Assembly: GCA_023393455.1 (NCBI GenBank)
Contig: JAEWLJ010000023.1
Location: 1-64,000, forward strand
Direction of reading: 5' to 3'
DNA: 64,000 nt
From: Methanobacteriota archaeon
Lineage (GTDB): Archaea > Halobacteriota > Methanomicrobia > Methanomicrobiales > Methanoculleaceae
Positions 1 through 7,519 of this stretch are shown one piece after another (within the stretch, counting starts at the first letter, position 1; each line of letters begins with the position of its first letter). The translations under genes were made by a program, and so were the position numbers. Below the pieces are notes generated by a model. The model was not told the origin of the DNA. It made no database searches and worked only from the letters and a program-made list of their open reading frames with translations.

Positions 1-27
1 GATCAGGGGGAGCCGGAGGAAGGGTAA
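1..27 (+). CDS. C-terminal tail of a gene entering from the left edge (tentative)
   Basis: Read from base 1 in frame 1, the window opens with D-Q-G-E-P-E-E-G and a TAA stop, an acidic tail typical of archaeal protein ends. A run of seven T follows at once, as expected of an archaeal transcription terminator. Only eight residues are visible, so no family can be named and the frame could be chance. Confidence 0.35.
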   Translation, partial: DQGEPEEG

Positions 28-490
28 CTTTTTTTGGGCTGGTTTGGGGGGTTTTGCCCGGGGGCGGTTGGTGGCACATATGTTTAGACTCTGAACATCC
101 AGTTTGCTGCCACTCGCGCTTGCGGTGCTTCAACCCCTGCCTTGGGAGACCTTCTGTCTTCGCATCCTCTGGTTCTGCGAACCCTCGCATGTTTCGGCAG
201 TCGTTACATGCAACCTTCAGTACACTTATTCCTGTAGTTCGTGATCGCGCAACCCGTGCCACGGCTTTCCAGTGGATATCGCCACGCGGGGAGGGGCCGA
301 CGGGGAGGGGGAGCATCCCCCTCCCCTGTCTCCGCCTTATAATGGGATTCCCATCGCCCCCCACCACCCGCACTTCGCGCTCCTCCCGCCCCGGGGGGGG
401 CGGGCAGTGCGTGGCGATGCTCCCACAGTCCACTATATCGGGTCTTGCATCGTTCAGAGGGGTGCTATTTGCCACGGCCTATGTACTCCT
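28..490. other. Intergenic stretch holding a T-tract and a dispersed repeat
   Basis: No convincing gene lies here. The open frames on both strands have proline/arginine/serine-rich compositions typical of shadow frames in GC-rich DNA. A T-run at about 29-36 could end the upstream transcript. The second half is a GC-rich repeat with a strong hairpin, annotated separately. The stretch ends at the stop codon of the minus-strand oxidoreductase. Confidence 0.6.
260..433 (+). repeat. Dispersed GC-rich inverted-repeat element, copy 1
   Basis: About 170 bp. The left end carries GGATATCGCCACGC (274-287) and the right end carries GCGTGGCGAT (409-418), its reverse complement, so the element has subterminal inverted repeats. 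Inside, GGGGAGGGGG is followed by AGCAT and CCCCCTCCCC, a perfect 10-bp hairpin near 300-325. The reverse complement aligns along its whole length with 24481-24661, and partial copies lie near 61.5 kb and 63.3 kb. No open frame is conserved between copies, so it looks like a non-autonomous element rather than a gene. Confidence 0.75.
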
Positions 491-1453
491 CTACTCCCCA
501 AAATGCGGCAGAACCTCCTTTGTATAAAACTCCATGAACTCCTGCTGCTGGCCTCCAATCTGGTGGACGCAGACGTGGTCGAACCCCATCTTGATCCGTT
601 CCTCGATCTTTTTGATGTGCGCCTCCGGGTCCGGGCCACAGACGACGTGTTTTGCGACATCCTCCGGCGTCACCATCTTCGCCACCTGCTCGTAGTGGGT
701 CGGCGTGGGGAGGAGCCGGTTGAGCTCCCCCTCGTTTGCCGCGATCGGCCACTGTTCGTGGGCGGTCGTCCGCCCCTCTTCCTCGGTCTCTGCCCAGCAG
801 ACCGATATCTCGATGTATGCCGGCTTATCGCCGCCCCCGGAGTCCCGGAAGACGATGAGGTTCTTCTCTGCATCGCTGCCCGGGTTGATGAACCCGTCAC
901 CGGCCCGCCCGGCCAGAGAAGCGCTGATCGGGCCTTCGGACGCGATATAGATGGGAGGGAGTTCATCGGGGAGCGAGAATATCTGAGCGTTCTCAAGCGT
1001 GTAGAAGGAGCCGTAATGGTCCTGCATGCCCCCCTTCCAGAGCAGTCTGATCACCTCGACCGCCTCCTCAAGCATCTCTATCCGGATGGGGGCCGCGGGC
1101 CAGGGGTCGCCGAAGACATGCTCGTTGAGGTTCTCGCCCGACCCGAGGCCGAGGGCAAACCGTCCCGGCATCATCATGGCGGCGGTTGCGGCGGCCTGGG
1201 CGATGATCCCCGGATGCGTCCGGATCGTCGGGCAGGTGACCCCGGTCACCAGGCGGAGGGCCGCCGTCACCTGCGAGATGCCGCCAAGGACTCCCCAGAC
1301 GAACGGGCTCTGCCCCTGCTGGTTTGTCCAGGGGTGGTAGTGATCCGATATCATGGCAAACGTAAAGCCGGCATCTTCGGCCTGGCGGGCGTAGCAGACC
1401 AGATCGAGGGGCTCATGCTCTTCGCTTGCCAGTTTATAACCTATTTCAACCAT
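491..1453 (-). CDS. LLM-class F420-dependent oxidoreductase (F420-dependent glucose-6-phosphate dehydrogenase-like)
   Basis: A 320-residue luciferase-like monooxygenase-fold protein. It begins MVEIGYKLASEEHEP, and the early ISDHYHPW segment and the later GLGSGENLNEHVFG segment are typical of coenzyme F420-binding LLM proteins of the F420-dependent glucose-6-phosphate dehydrogenase type. Members are cytoplasmic TIM barrels that transfer hydride between F420 and an alcohol or aldehyde; the substrate cannot be told from sequence. The length is usual for the family. It stands alone, divergent from hps-rraA across about 155 bp. A methanogen makes abundant F420, so the cofactor fits; the true reaction is unknown. 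Confidence 0.85.
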   Translation of the reverse strand: MVEIGYKLASEEHEPLDLVCYARQAEDAGFTFAMISDHYHPWTNQQGQSPFVWGVLGGISQVTAALRLVTGVTCPTIRTHPGIIAQAAATAAMMMPGRFALGLGSGENLNEHVFGDPWPAAPIRIEMLEEAVEVIRLLWKGGMQDHYGSFYTLENAQIFSLPDELPPIYIASEGPISASLAGRAGDGFINPGSDAEKNLIVFRDSGGGDKPAYIEISVCWAETEEEGRTTAHEQWPIAANEGELNRLLPTPTHYEQVAKMVTPEDVAKHVVCGPDPEAHIKKIEERIKMGFDHVCVHQIGGQQQEFMEFYTKEVLPHFGE

Positions 1454-1577
1454 CCTTCAATCACATCCATGCCACCTATACGGCTGCCCCGTCCCCTCTT
1501 TTCCGGGGCAGGGGCAGCGTGGGCGCCGGCTACCTCGTTCATCTCATGGATATAGGTTTCCCCCGGCCCGGCACCTG

Positions 1578-1586
1578 ATAAATAGA
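1578..1586 (+). promoter_or_regulatory. TATA box for the hps-rraA fusion gene
   Basis: GATAAATAG lies about 24-30 nt before the ATG at 1609, so transcription would start at or next to the start codon. This suggests a leaderless mRNA, in line with the absence of a clear ribosome binding site. Confidence 0.55.
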
Positions 1587-1608
1587 ACCCTCGCCATACC
1601 TGTACTGC

Positions 1609-2898
1609 ATGGCAACGCCTACTCTTCAGGTGGCGCTCGATCTCCTCGAGCTCGATCGTGCGGTTGAGATCGCAGGCGAAGCAGTCCGTGGCGGTGCGGA
1701 CTGGATTGAGGTCGGGACACCCCTGATCAAGAGCGAGGGGATGCAGGCTGTGCGGACGCTCCGGGAACGGTTCCCCGGCCACGAGATCGTCGCGGATATG
1801 AAGATCGCCGATACCGGCGCCATCGAGGTCGAGATGGCGGCAAAGTCCGGAGCCGGGATCGTCTGCATCCTCGCCGACGCCGACGACACCGTGATCGCCG
1901 AGGCGGTCCGTTCCGCCCGAAAATACGGCGTCCGGCTCATGGCCGACCTCATCAACGCCGGCGACCCCGTCTCCCGGTCGCGGGAACTTGCCGCGCTCGG
2001 CGTCGATTACATCAACGCCCATGTCGGCATCGACCAGCAGATGATCGGCAAATCGTCGCTTGATCTCCTCCGTCGCCTTGTCGGGGAAGTGGGCACGCCC
2101 GTCGCCGTTGCGGGCGGGCTCGACGCAGAGACCGCATCCGAGGCGGTCGCCGCCGGGGCCTCGATCGTCATTGTTGGGGGCAACATCATCAAGGCAGCCG
2201 ACGTTACCGGGGCGGCGCGACGGGTCCGGGATGCTATCGACCGGCCCGAGATCAAGCCACGGGAAGAGGAGAACCGTGATGCCGTCATCCGCCGCCTCTT
2301 CGAAGCTGTCTCCGCACCGAACGTCACCGATGCCATGCACCGGAAGGGTGCGATGGCGGGCATCGTCTCCCTCAGCGGCCGGGTCAGGGCGGTCGGCCCG
2401 GCGGTGACGGTCAGGACCGTCGCCGGGGACTGGGCAAAACCCGTCGAGGCGATCGACGTCGCTGGACCGGGCGACGTCCTCGTCATCAGTAACGATGGAA
2501 GAAAGGACGTCTCGCCCTGGGGTGAACTTGCCACCCACTCCGCGATGAACCGGGGGGTTAGCGGCGTCGTTATCGACGGAGCGGCCCGGGACGTCGACGA
2601 CATCCGGGAGCTCGGCTTCCCGGTCTTCGCCACGGCGACCGTTCCTAACGCTGGCGATCCTAAAGGTCTTGGGGAGATCAACACCGAGATCACCTGCTGC
2701 GGGCAGGAGGTGCGGCCGGGCGACTGGATCGTTGCCGACGAGAGTGGTGTCGTGGTGGTCCCCCGGGAGCGTGCTTATGAGGTTGCCCGGCGTGCGATGG
2801 AGGTCAGAAAGACCGAAGAGCGGATTCGCGAGGAGATCCGGCGTGGAAAGACACTCTCCGAGGTCTCAGAACTCCTGAAATGGGAGAAACGGCACTGA
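1609..2898 (+). CDS. Bifunctional 3-hexulose-6-phosphate synthase / RraA-like protein
   Basis: 429 residues in two parts. Residues 1-215 are an orotidine-decarboxylase-type barrel of the hexulose-phosphate synthase family, with VALDLLELDRAVEIA at the start, EIVADMKIADTG carrying the DxKxxD signature, and GGLDAETA/IVIVGGNI phosphate-binding segments. Residues 225-429 are an RraA-like (regulator of RNase E / dimethylmenaquinone methyltransferase-like) fold, with AMHRKGAM and GDVLVISNDG. In archaea lacking the oxidative pentose phosphate pathway, Hps running in reverse makes ribulose 5-phosphate and formaldehyde from hexulose 6-phosphate. The role of the RraA part is unknown; RraA-like folds include aldolases. 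The fusion is known in several archaea. Confidence 0.88.
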   Translation: MATPTLQVALDLLELDRAVEIAGEAVRGGADWIEVGTPLIKSEGMQAVRTLRERFPGHEIVADMKIADTGAIEVEMAAKSGAGIVCILADADDTVIAEAVRSARKYGVRLMADLINAGDPVSRSRELAALGVDYINAHVGIDQQMIGKSSLDLLRRLVGEVGTPVAVAGGLDAETASEAVAAGASIVIVGGNIIKAADVTGAARRVRDAIDRPEIKPREEENRDAVIRRLFEAVSAPNVTDAMHRKGAMAGIVSLSGRVRAVGPAVTVRTVAGDWAKPVEAIDVAGPGDVLVISNDGRKDVSPWGELATHSAMNRGVSGVVIDGAARDVDDIRELGFPVFATATVPNAGDPKGLGEINTEITCCGQEVRPGDWIVADESGVVVVPRERAYEVARRAMEVRKTEERIREEIRRGKTLSEVSELLKWEKRH

Positions 2899-2970
2899 CC
2901 GGTAACAGGCACCAGCGTGTCGCACGCTTCAAAAAGACAAGAACCCGGGATTACCCCCGGGCTCCGGGAT

Positions 2971-3402
2971 TTATTTTGAGAGGGGTGTCTTGAGGAGTTC
3001 CCCGCCGCGGCCAAGGAGGTGCCGGACGGCGTCCTCGGCCTGGTCCACGCGCAGGATCAGGACCGCCGCGTCCTTCCCCGAGTAGGCGTAAGCGTACTCG
3101 ATGTTGATCTCCGCATCCCCGAGAATCGATGCGATGTCCGAGAGGCCGCCGGGCTCGTCACGCATCTTGATGCCGATGACGTCGGTGAACGAGACGCGGA
3201 ACCCGAGATCCGTCAGCGTCCGGTGGGCATCCTCCGGCCGGTCGACGAGCGCGCGAACGACACCGAACCCGTCCGCTTCGGCGATACTGAATGCAAAGAT
3301 GTTGATCTTCGCATCCCGGAGCGCACCGGCGATCGCCGCGAGACGCCCCGGGCGGTTCTCCGAAAAGATTGAGATCTGTTTGACGATATACGATTTTTCC
3401 AT
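2971..3402 (-). CDS. Tandem ACT-domain regulatory protein
   Basis: 143 residues made of two ACT domains, about 5-70 (QISIFSENRPGRLAAIAGAL) and 72-140 (VIGIKMRDEPGGLSDIASIL). ACT domains bind small ligands, usually amino acids. The start codon overlaps the stop of the upstream ligase (TAATG), so the three genes here are translationally coupled. Small ACT proteins like this often sit with PaaK-type ligases and indolepyruvate oxidoreductase. A role as an aromatic amino-acid or aryl-acid sensor for the ligases is inference from that context. Confidence 0.85.
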   Translation of the reverse strand: MEKSYIVKQISIFSENRPGRLAAIAGALRDAKINIFAFSIAEADGFGVVRALVDRPEDAHRTLTDLGFRVSFTDVIGIKMRDEPGGLSDIASILGDAEINIEYAYAYSGKDAAVLILRVDQAEDAVRHLLGRGGELLKTPLSK

Positions 3403-4703
3403 TACAATGACCTCCTGTCAACAACTTTCTTCGACTTGCCTTCGAACCGTGGAAGAGTTCCCGGTTCGACCAGTTCGACGTCCACGCCCACGTTCAGGGA
3501 GCTCCGGAGGCGGTGCTCCACGACCTTCTTGATCACCATCAGTTCGGTGATCTTGTCGGAGAACGCCTCTTCGCTCACCTCCACCCGCACGAGCATGGAA
3601 TCGAGCGCACCTTTGCGGTCGACGACGATCTGGAAGTGTCTGCCGACCTGGGGGATCTCGAGCAGCGCGTGCTCCACCTGCGACGGGAAGACGTTGATGC
3701 CCCGGACGATCAGCATGTCGTCCACCCTCCCGCGGATGCGGCTGATGCGTGGGTGGGTCCGGCCGCAGGCGCAGGGACTCTCTTCGATGGCGGTGAGGTC
3801 GCCGATACGGTACCTGACCATGGGCAGCGCCTCTTTCTGCAGCATGGTGATGGTCAGCTCGCCCTGTTCGCCGGGCGCGAGCACCTCGCCGGTCGCGGGA
3901 TCCACGACCTCGACGAGCGCGAGGTCGCCCCATATGTGGACGCCCTGCTGCTCGGCGCACTCGGTGAACATCGGCCCGGAGAGTTCGCTCGTCCCGTATA
4001 TGTCGTAGGCGCGGATCCCGAGCCAGTCCTCGATCCTGCCCCGCATCTGCTCCGACCAGGGCTCGGCGCCGAGGAAGCCGATCCGCAGTTCGGTATCTTT
4101 CTTGATCGAGATGCCCATCTTCTCCGCCACCTCCCCCATGTGGAGGAGGTAGGAGGGGGTGCAGGCGATGGCGGTGACGTGGAGATCCTGCATCAGTTCG
4201 ATCTGCCGCTCGGTGTTCCCGACGCTCGTCGGAAGGACGGTTGCGCCGACACGCTCGGCGCCGTAGTGGGCGCCAAGGCCGCCGGTGAAGAGGCCGTAGC
4301 CGTAACTCACCTGGATGACATCGCCCCGCCCAAGACCGCAGGAGGAGAAGCCCCGCGCCAGGGACTCGCTCCAGTTCTCGATATCCCGCTCTGTGTAGCC
4401 AACGACGGTCGGTTTCCCCGTCGTCCCGGAAGAGACGTGGTACCTGACCAGTTCGTTCCGCTCGGCGGTGAAGATCCTGTCCGGGTAGCCATCCCGCAGG
4501 TCGCTCTTGTACATGAACGGGAGTTTCGCGATATCCTCAAGCGTCCTGATATCGTCGGGGTGGACCTGGTGCTCCTTCATCCGGCCCCGGTAGAAGTCGT
4601 TGAAGCTGTAGAGCCGATATATCAGGGACTTGACGAGCTTGAACTGGAGACGCCGCATCTCATCAAGCGGCATCTCCTCCGCTCGCGGGTTCCACGAGCC
4701 CAT
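3402..4703 (-). CDS. paaK: Phenylacetate-CoA ligase family protein (PaaK-type), second of a pair
   Basis: 433 residues, an ANL-superfamily adenylate-forming enzyme. The P-loop-like motif SSGTTGKPTVVGYT lies near residue 90, YDIYGTSELSGP is the A5 adenylate motif, and YRIGDLT followed by the short C-terminal domain completes the PaaK layout. It would activate an aryl acid such as phenylacetate with ATP and CoA to the aryl-CoA. In methanogens this feeds reductive carboxylation by indolepyruvate oxidoreductase to make aromatic amino acids. The start overlaps the stop of its paralogue by one base. Four cysteines occur around ESPCACGRTH, as usual in archaeal members. Confidence 0.88.
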   Translation of the reverse strand: MGSWNPRAEEMPLDEMRRLQFKLVKSLIYRLYSFNDFYRGRMKEHQVHPDDIRTLEDIAKLPFMYKSDLRDGYPDRIFTAERNELVRYHVSSGTTGKPTVVGYTERDIENWSESLARGFSSCGLGRGDVIQVSYGYGLFTGGLGAHYGAERVGATVLPTSVGNTERQIELMQDLHVTAIACTPSYLLHMGEVAEKMGISIKKDTELRIGFLGAEPWSEQMRGRIEDWLGIRAYDIYGTSELSGPMFTECAEQQGVHIWGDLALVEVVDPATGEVLAPGEQGELTITMLQKEALPMVRYRIGDLTAIEESPCACGRTHPRISRIRGRVDDMLIVRGINVFPSQVEHALLEIPQVGRHFQIVVDRKGALDSMLVRVEVSEEAFSDKITELMVIKKVVEHRLRSSLNVGVDVELVEPGTLPRFEGKSKKVVDRRSL

Positions 4704-5992
4704 CAGATCGCTCCTCGCCGGTCGATGACCCGTTTCGCCTTTCCCTCGAACCGGGGGAGCGTTCCCGGCTCGACCAGGGTCACTGCGGTCCGAAGGCCGA
4801 GCACGTTGTGGAGTTCGCCGGAGATCTTCTTCTGCATACGGGCGAGGTCCTGCAGTTCGCCGGAGAACCCCGCTCTGCTCATCTCTACTTCGATGGTCAT
4901 CTCATCCAGATGTTTGACACGATCGATATATACCATGAACTGCTCCCCGACCTCCGGGAGGGCGCGCAGCACATGCTCGATCTGCGACGGGAAGACGTTG
5001 ATCCCCCGGATGACCAGCATATCGTCGCTCCGACCGGTGATCCGTTCGATCTTCTGCCCGCGCCCGCAGGCGCATCCATCCTCCATCAGCCGGGTCACGT
5101 CGCCGGTGCGGTAGCGGATGAGCGGCAGGGCCTCCTTGACGAGCGGGGTGATGACGAGTTCGCCCCGCTCGCCGGGGTCGAGCCGTTCGCCCGTCTTCGG
5201 GTCGATGATCTCCGCAAGGTAGCAGTCGTGCCAGAGGTGGAGGCCATCGTGTTCGGGGCACTCGAACGCCACACCCGGACCGTACATCTCTGAGAGGCCG
5301 TAACTGTCGTATGCCTTCACACCGAGGCGCCGCTCGAGTTCTGCCCGCGTGTTCTCCGACCAGGGTTCGGCCCCGAATATCCCGGTCTTGAGGGAGTCCA
5401 GCGTCTTTCCCATCGACTCGGCCACCTCGGCGAGGTGGAGGGCGTAACTCGGGGTGCAGTGGATCGCGGTCACCCCAAAGTCCTCGATCATCTCGATCTG
5501 GCGCCGGGTGTTTCCGGTCGCGCTCGGGAGCACGGTCGCCCCGATCTTCTCGGCGCCGTAGTGAAACCCGAGCCCCCCGGTGAAGAGGCCGTAGTTGACC
5601 GCGTTCTGAAAGATGTCGTCTTCTCCAAGGCCGATCATCGTCATGTTCCGCGCGATCAACTCCGACCAGTTATCCAGATCCTGCCGGGTGTAGCCGACGA
5701 CGGTCGGTTTCCCCGTCGTGCCGGAGGTGGTGTGGATCCGGGCGATCTCTTTCATGGGAACCGCAAAGAGGCCGAACGGGTATCCGGCCTGGAGTTCCTT
5801 TTTGTAAGTGAAGGGGAGTTTCTCCACGTCGTCGAGCGTCCTGATATCGTCCGGCGAGATGCCTGCTTCTTTGAATTTTCTCTGGTACAGCCCTACTTTC
5901 TGTGCCTGGGCTAGCGACCATTTCAGCCGCTTCAGTTGCAGATCCGCGAGTTCGCTAGATCGGATCGTCTCCATCTCTCTATTCCAGAACAT
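4703..5992 (-). CDS. paaK: Phenylacetate-CoA ligase family protein (PaaK-type), first of a pair
   Basis: 429 residues, paralogous over the full length to the downstream ligase. It keeps TSGTTGKPTVVGYTRQD, YDSYGLSEMYGPG and YRTGDVTRL. The specificity region differs from the second copy, so the two may take different aryl acids (phenylacetate, 4-hydroxyphenylacetate or indoleacetate); this is inference. It is the first gene of a three-gene, one-base-overlapping operon running to 2971. The partner enzyme genes iorBA lie about 51 kb away in this window instead of beside the ligases. Confidence 0.88.
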   Translation of the reverse strand: MFWNREMETIRSSELADLQLKRLKWSLAQAQKVGLYQRKFKEAGISPDDIRTLDDVEKLPFTYKKELQAGYPFGLFAVPMKEIARIHTTSGTTGKPTVVGYTRQDLDNWSELIARNMTMIGLGEDDIFQNAVNYGLFTGGLGFHYGAEKIGATVLPSATGNTRRQIEMIEDFGVTAIHCTPSYALHLAEVAESMGKTLDSLKTGIFGAEPWSENTRAELERRLGVKAYDSYGLSEMYGPGVAFECPEHDGLHLWHDCYLAEIIDPKTGERLDPGERGELVITPLVKEALPLIRYRTGDVTRLMEDGCACGRGQKIERITGRSDDMLVIRGINVFPSQIEHVLRALPEVGEQFMVYIDRVKHLDEMTIEVEMSRAGFSGELQDLARMQKKISGELHNVLGLRTAVTLVEPGTLPRFEGKAKRVIDRRGAI

Positions 5993-6314
5993 ATGTATCC
6001 CATCGTTTTTTTCGCCGGTTGGAGAGATCGTGTCTCATCCCGGCTATACTGCCCGGTATTGGCTGCGGCACTCTCCCGCACCGCCGGGCATACTACGTTT
6101 ATGTGGGCGGGCGGTGCGGAAAAGGTTTGTCAAAGCGTGGCGTGGTATGCCGTGACAGTCTCCGGTCGCGCAGCGTCTCCGGGCCGGGCCCGAAGGACCC
6201 ACGTCGGCCGGTCGATCTACTTGCCCTCTCCTGGTACTGAGTATTCCTTGTATCCGGGAGATTCGATGCATTAATCACCAAAAACAGCCCACTGTTCATT
6301 TCCAGAGTGATCAG
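5993..6314. other. Divergent intergenic region between aryl-CoA ligase operon and cas1
   Basis: About 320 bp with no supportable gene. Because the flanking genes diverge, it must hold both promoters. Just before cas1 the sequence becomes AT-rich (6268-6300), and AGAGTGATCAG directly precedes the ATG at 6315, matching the GTGAT-type methanogen ribosome binding site. No CRISPR-type repeats or inverted repeats are visible. Confidence 0.6.
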
Positions 6315-7250
6315 ATGGCAGCGACGGAACCCTGGCTCCCCGTCTTCGGCTACGGGGGGCACATCAAGGCGACGACACAGGAGCTCATCATCGCGCGCGG
6401 AAGCGACATCCGGCGTTACCCCCTCCCGGCGGTGAAGCACCTCCTGATCGTCGGCGGGCATACCCTGCACACCTCGGCGGTGACGAATCTCCTCAAAGCC
6501 GGCGCTGCCATCACCATCTTCGACATCGACGGCACACCTGTCGGATACCTCTACCCTTACGGTTACCGGCCGGGCGAGGCGGTGCGCCTCGCCCAGGAGC
6601 GGGCCGGCCCCCACCGGTTCGCTCAGCCGCTCTCCCGGGCAGCCCTCCAGGCGAGGCTTCTCCTCCTTGAGGAACTCTACGATCAGACCGGGCACGATAT
6701 CTTCTACGCCGGAGAGCTCGATTTCCTCCACGGGGCCCGAGAGGAACTCTCGGTCTCGGTCACGATGGAGAATCTGCGGCGTCTCTCCCGCCTGACAGCC
6801 GATATGTACTACGAGATCCTCTCCCGCACGCTCCCGCCGGAACTCGGGTTCCGCCGCAGGATGGGCCGCCCTTACCTCGACCCCGTCAACGCAATGTTTT
6901 CGCTCGGATATGCGATGCTGTACGGCAACTGCTGCGTCTCAGTGGTCGGTGCCCACCTCGATCCCGACCTCGGCATGCTCCATGAAGGAGCGGGGAGTTT
7001 CGTCCACGACCTCATCGAACCTCAGAAACCTTCGATGGTGGATCGTGCTGTCATCAGGTTTGCCCGCGAAGAGATCTCAAGCGGGGATTACGAGTGCGGC
7101 GAAAAGAGGTGCTACCTCAGCGAGGATCTCTCGGCCCGGCTGACCGCGGCGCTCCGCGACTCCATTGACCCGGCCCGTATCGATGCGCAGATACGCATCG
7201 CGCTGGACGCGCTCCTTGCGAACGCCGAGTTTCATGTGTTGTACTGGTAA
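6315..7250 (+). CDS. cas1: Stand-alone Cas1-family integrase homologue (no CRISPR array or other cas genes)
   Basis: 311 residues with the Cas1 layout: an N-terminal beta domain to about residue 80 (HLLIVGGHTLHTSA), then the helical catalytic domain. VNAMFSLGYAMLYG (191-204), LDPDLGMLHEG (215-225) and FVHDLIEPQKPSMVDRAV (229-246) match the Cas1 core motifs. The metal-binding His (H223) and Asp (D232) are present. At the position of the conserved catalytic Glu (core xxxEGxAxxxYx) the helix reads RRLSRLTADMYY, so the residue is S158; the nearest Glu, E152, is six residues upstream. No cas2, effector genes or repeat array are present, and no adjacent polB as in casposons. Cas1-solo genes are known in methanogens. 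The 3' end overlaps the convergent acylphosphatase gene by 19 bp. Confidence 0.87.
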   Translation: MAATEPWLPVFGYGGHIKATTQELIIARGSDIRRYPLPAVKHLLIVGGHTLHTSAVTNLLKAGAAITIFDIDGTPVGYLYPYGYRPGEAVRLAQERAGPHRFAQPLSRAALQARLLLLEELYDQTGHDIFYAGELDFLHGAREELSVSVTMENLRRLSRLTADMYYEILSRTLPPELGFRRRMGRPYLDPVNAMFSLGYAMLYGNCCVSVVGAHLDPDLGMLHEGAGSFVHDLIEPQKPSMVDRAVIRFAREEISSGDYECGEKRCYLSEDLSARLTAALRDSIDPARIDAQIRIALDALLANAEFHVLYW

Positions 7251-7519
7251 CTGCCCCGCTGAATGGTGAACTCGGGGTAGTCGGCATGAGGGATCTCCTG
7301 GTGGACGATCTCCCTGATGATGACCCTTGGGCACCCGTACAGCATGGAGACGAACTTGTCGAGAATGACCGGGTCGGCGGTTGTGGTGATGAGCACCTGC
7401 CCGTCGGGGAGATTCATCGCCTCGCCGCCGATGCCGAGGTTGGTGGCGATCCTCTTGATGCACGCGCGGAACCCGACGCCCTGCACCCTCCCCGAGACCC
7501 GGATCTCGATCGTCTTCAC
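7232..7519 (-). CDS. acyP: Acylphosphatase
   Basis: 95 residues. SGRVQGVGFRACIKRIA holds the family signature GRVxGVxFR with the phosphate-binding Arg, and GEAMNLPDGQVLI holds the catalytic Asn. The enzyme hydrolyses carboxyl-phosphate bonds such as acetyl phosphate or carbamoyl phosphate. It starts with GTG overlapping the TGA of the 1188-residue protein gene (GTGA), so it is probably translated by coupling with that gene. The extra C-terminal tail beyond the usual 90 residues is short and runs into the convergent cas1 gene. Confidence 0.88.
   Translation of the reverse strand: MKTIEIRVSGRVQGVGFRACIKRIATNLGIGGEAMNLPDGQVLITTTADPVILDKFVSMLYGCPRVIIREIVHQEIPHADYPEFTIQRGSYQYNT

Noticed and set aside
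1609..2898. Minus-strand frame antisense to hps-rraA (1441-2538, 365 codons)
   Set aside because: It lies opposite a certain gene, is Asp/Gly/Arg-rich and contains no family motif: an antisense shadow. The same applies to the 533-codon frame opposite paaK and the 678-codon frame opposite topA.
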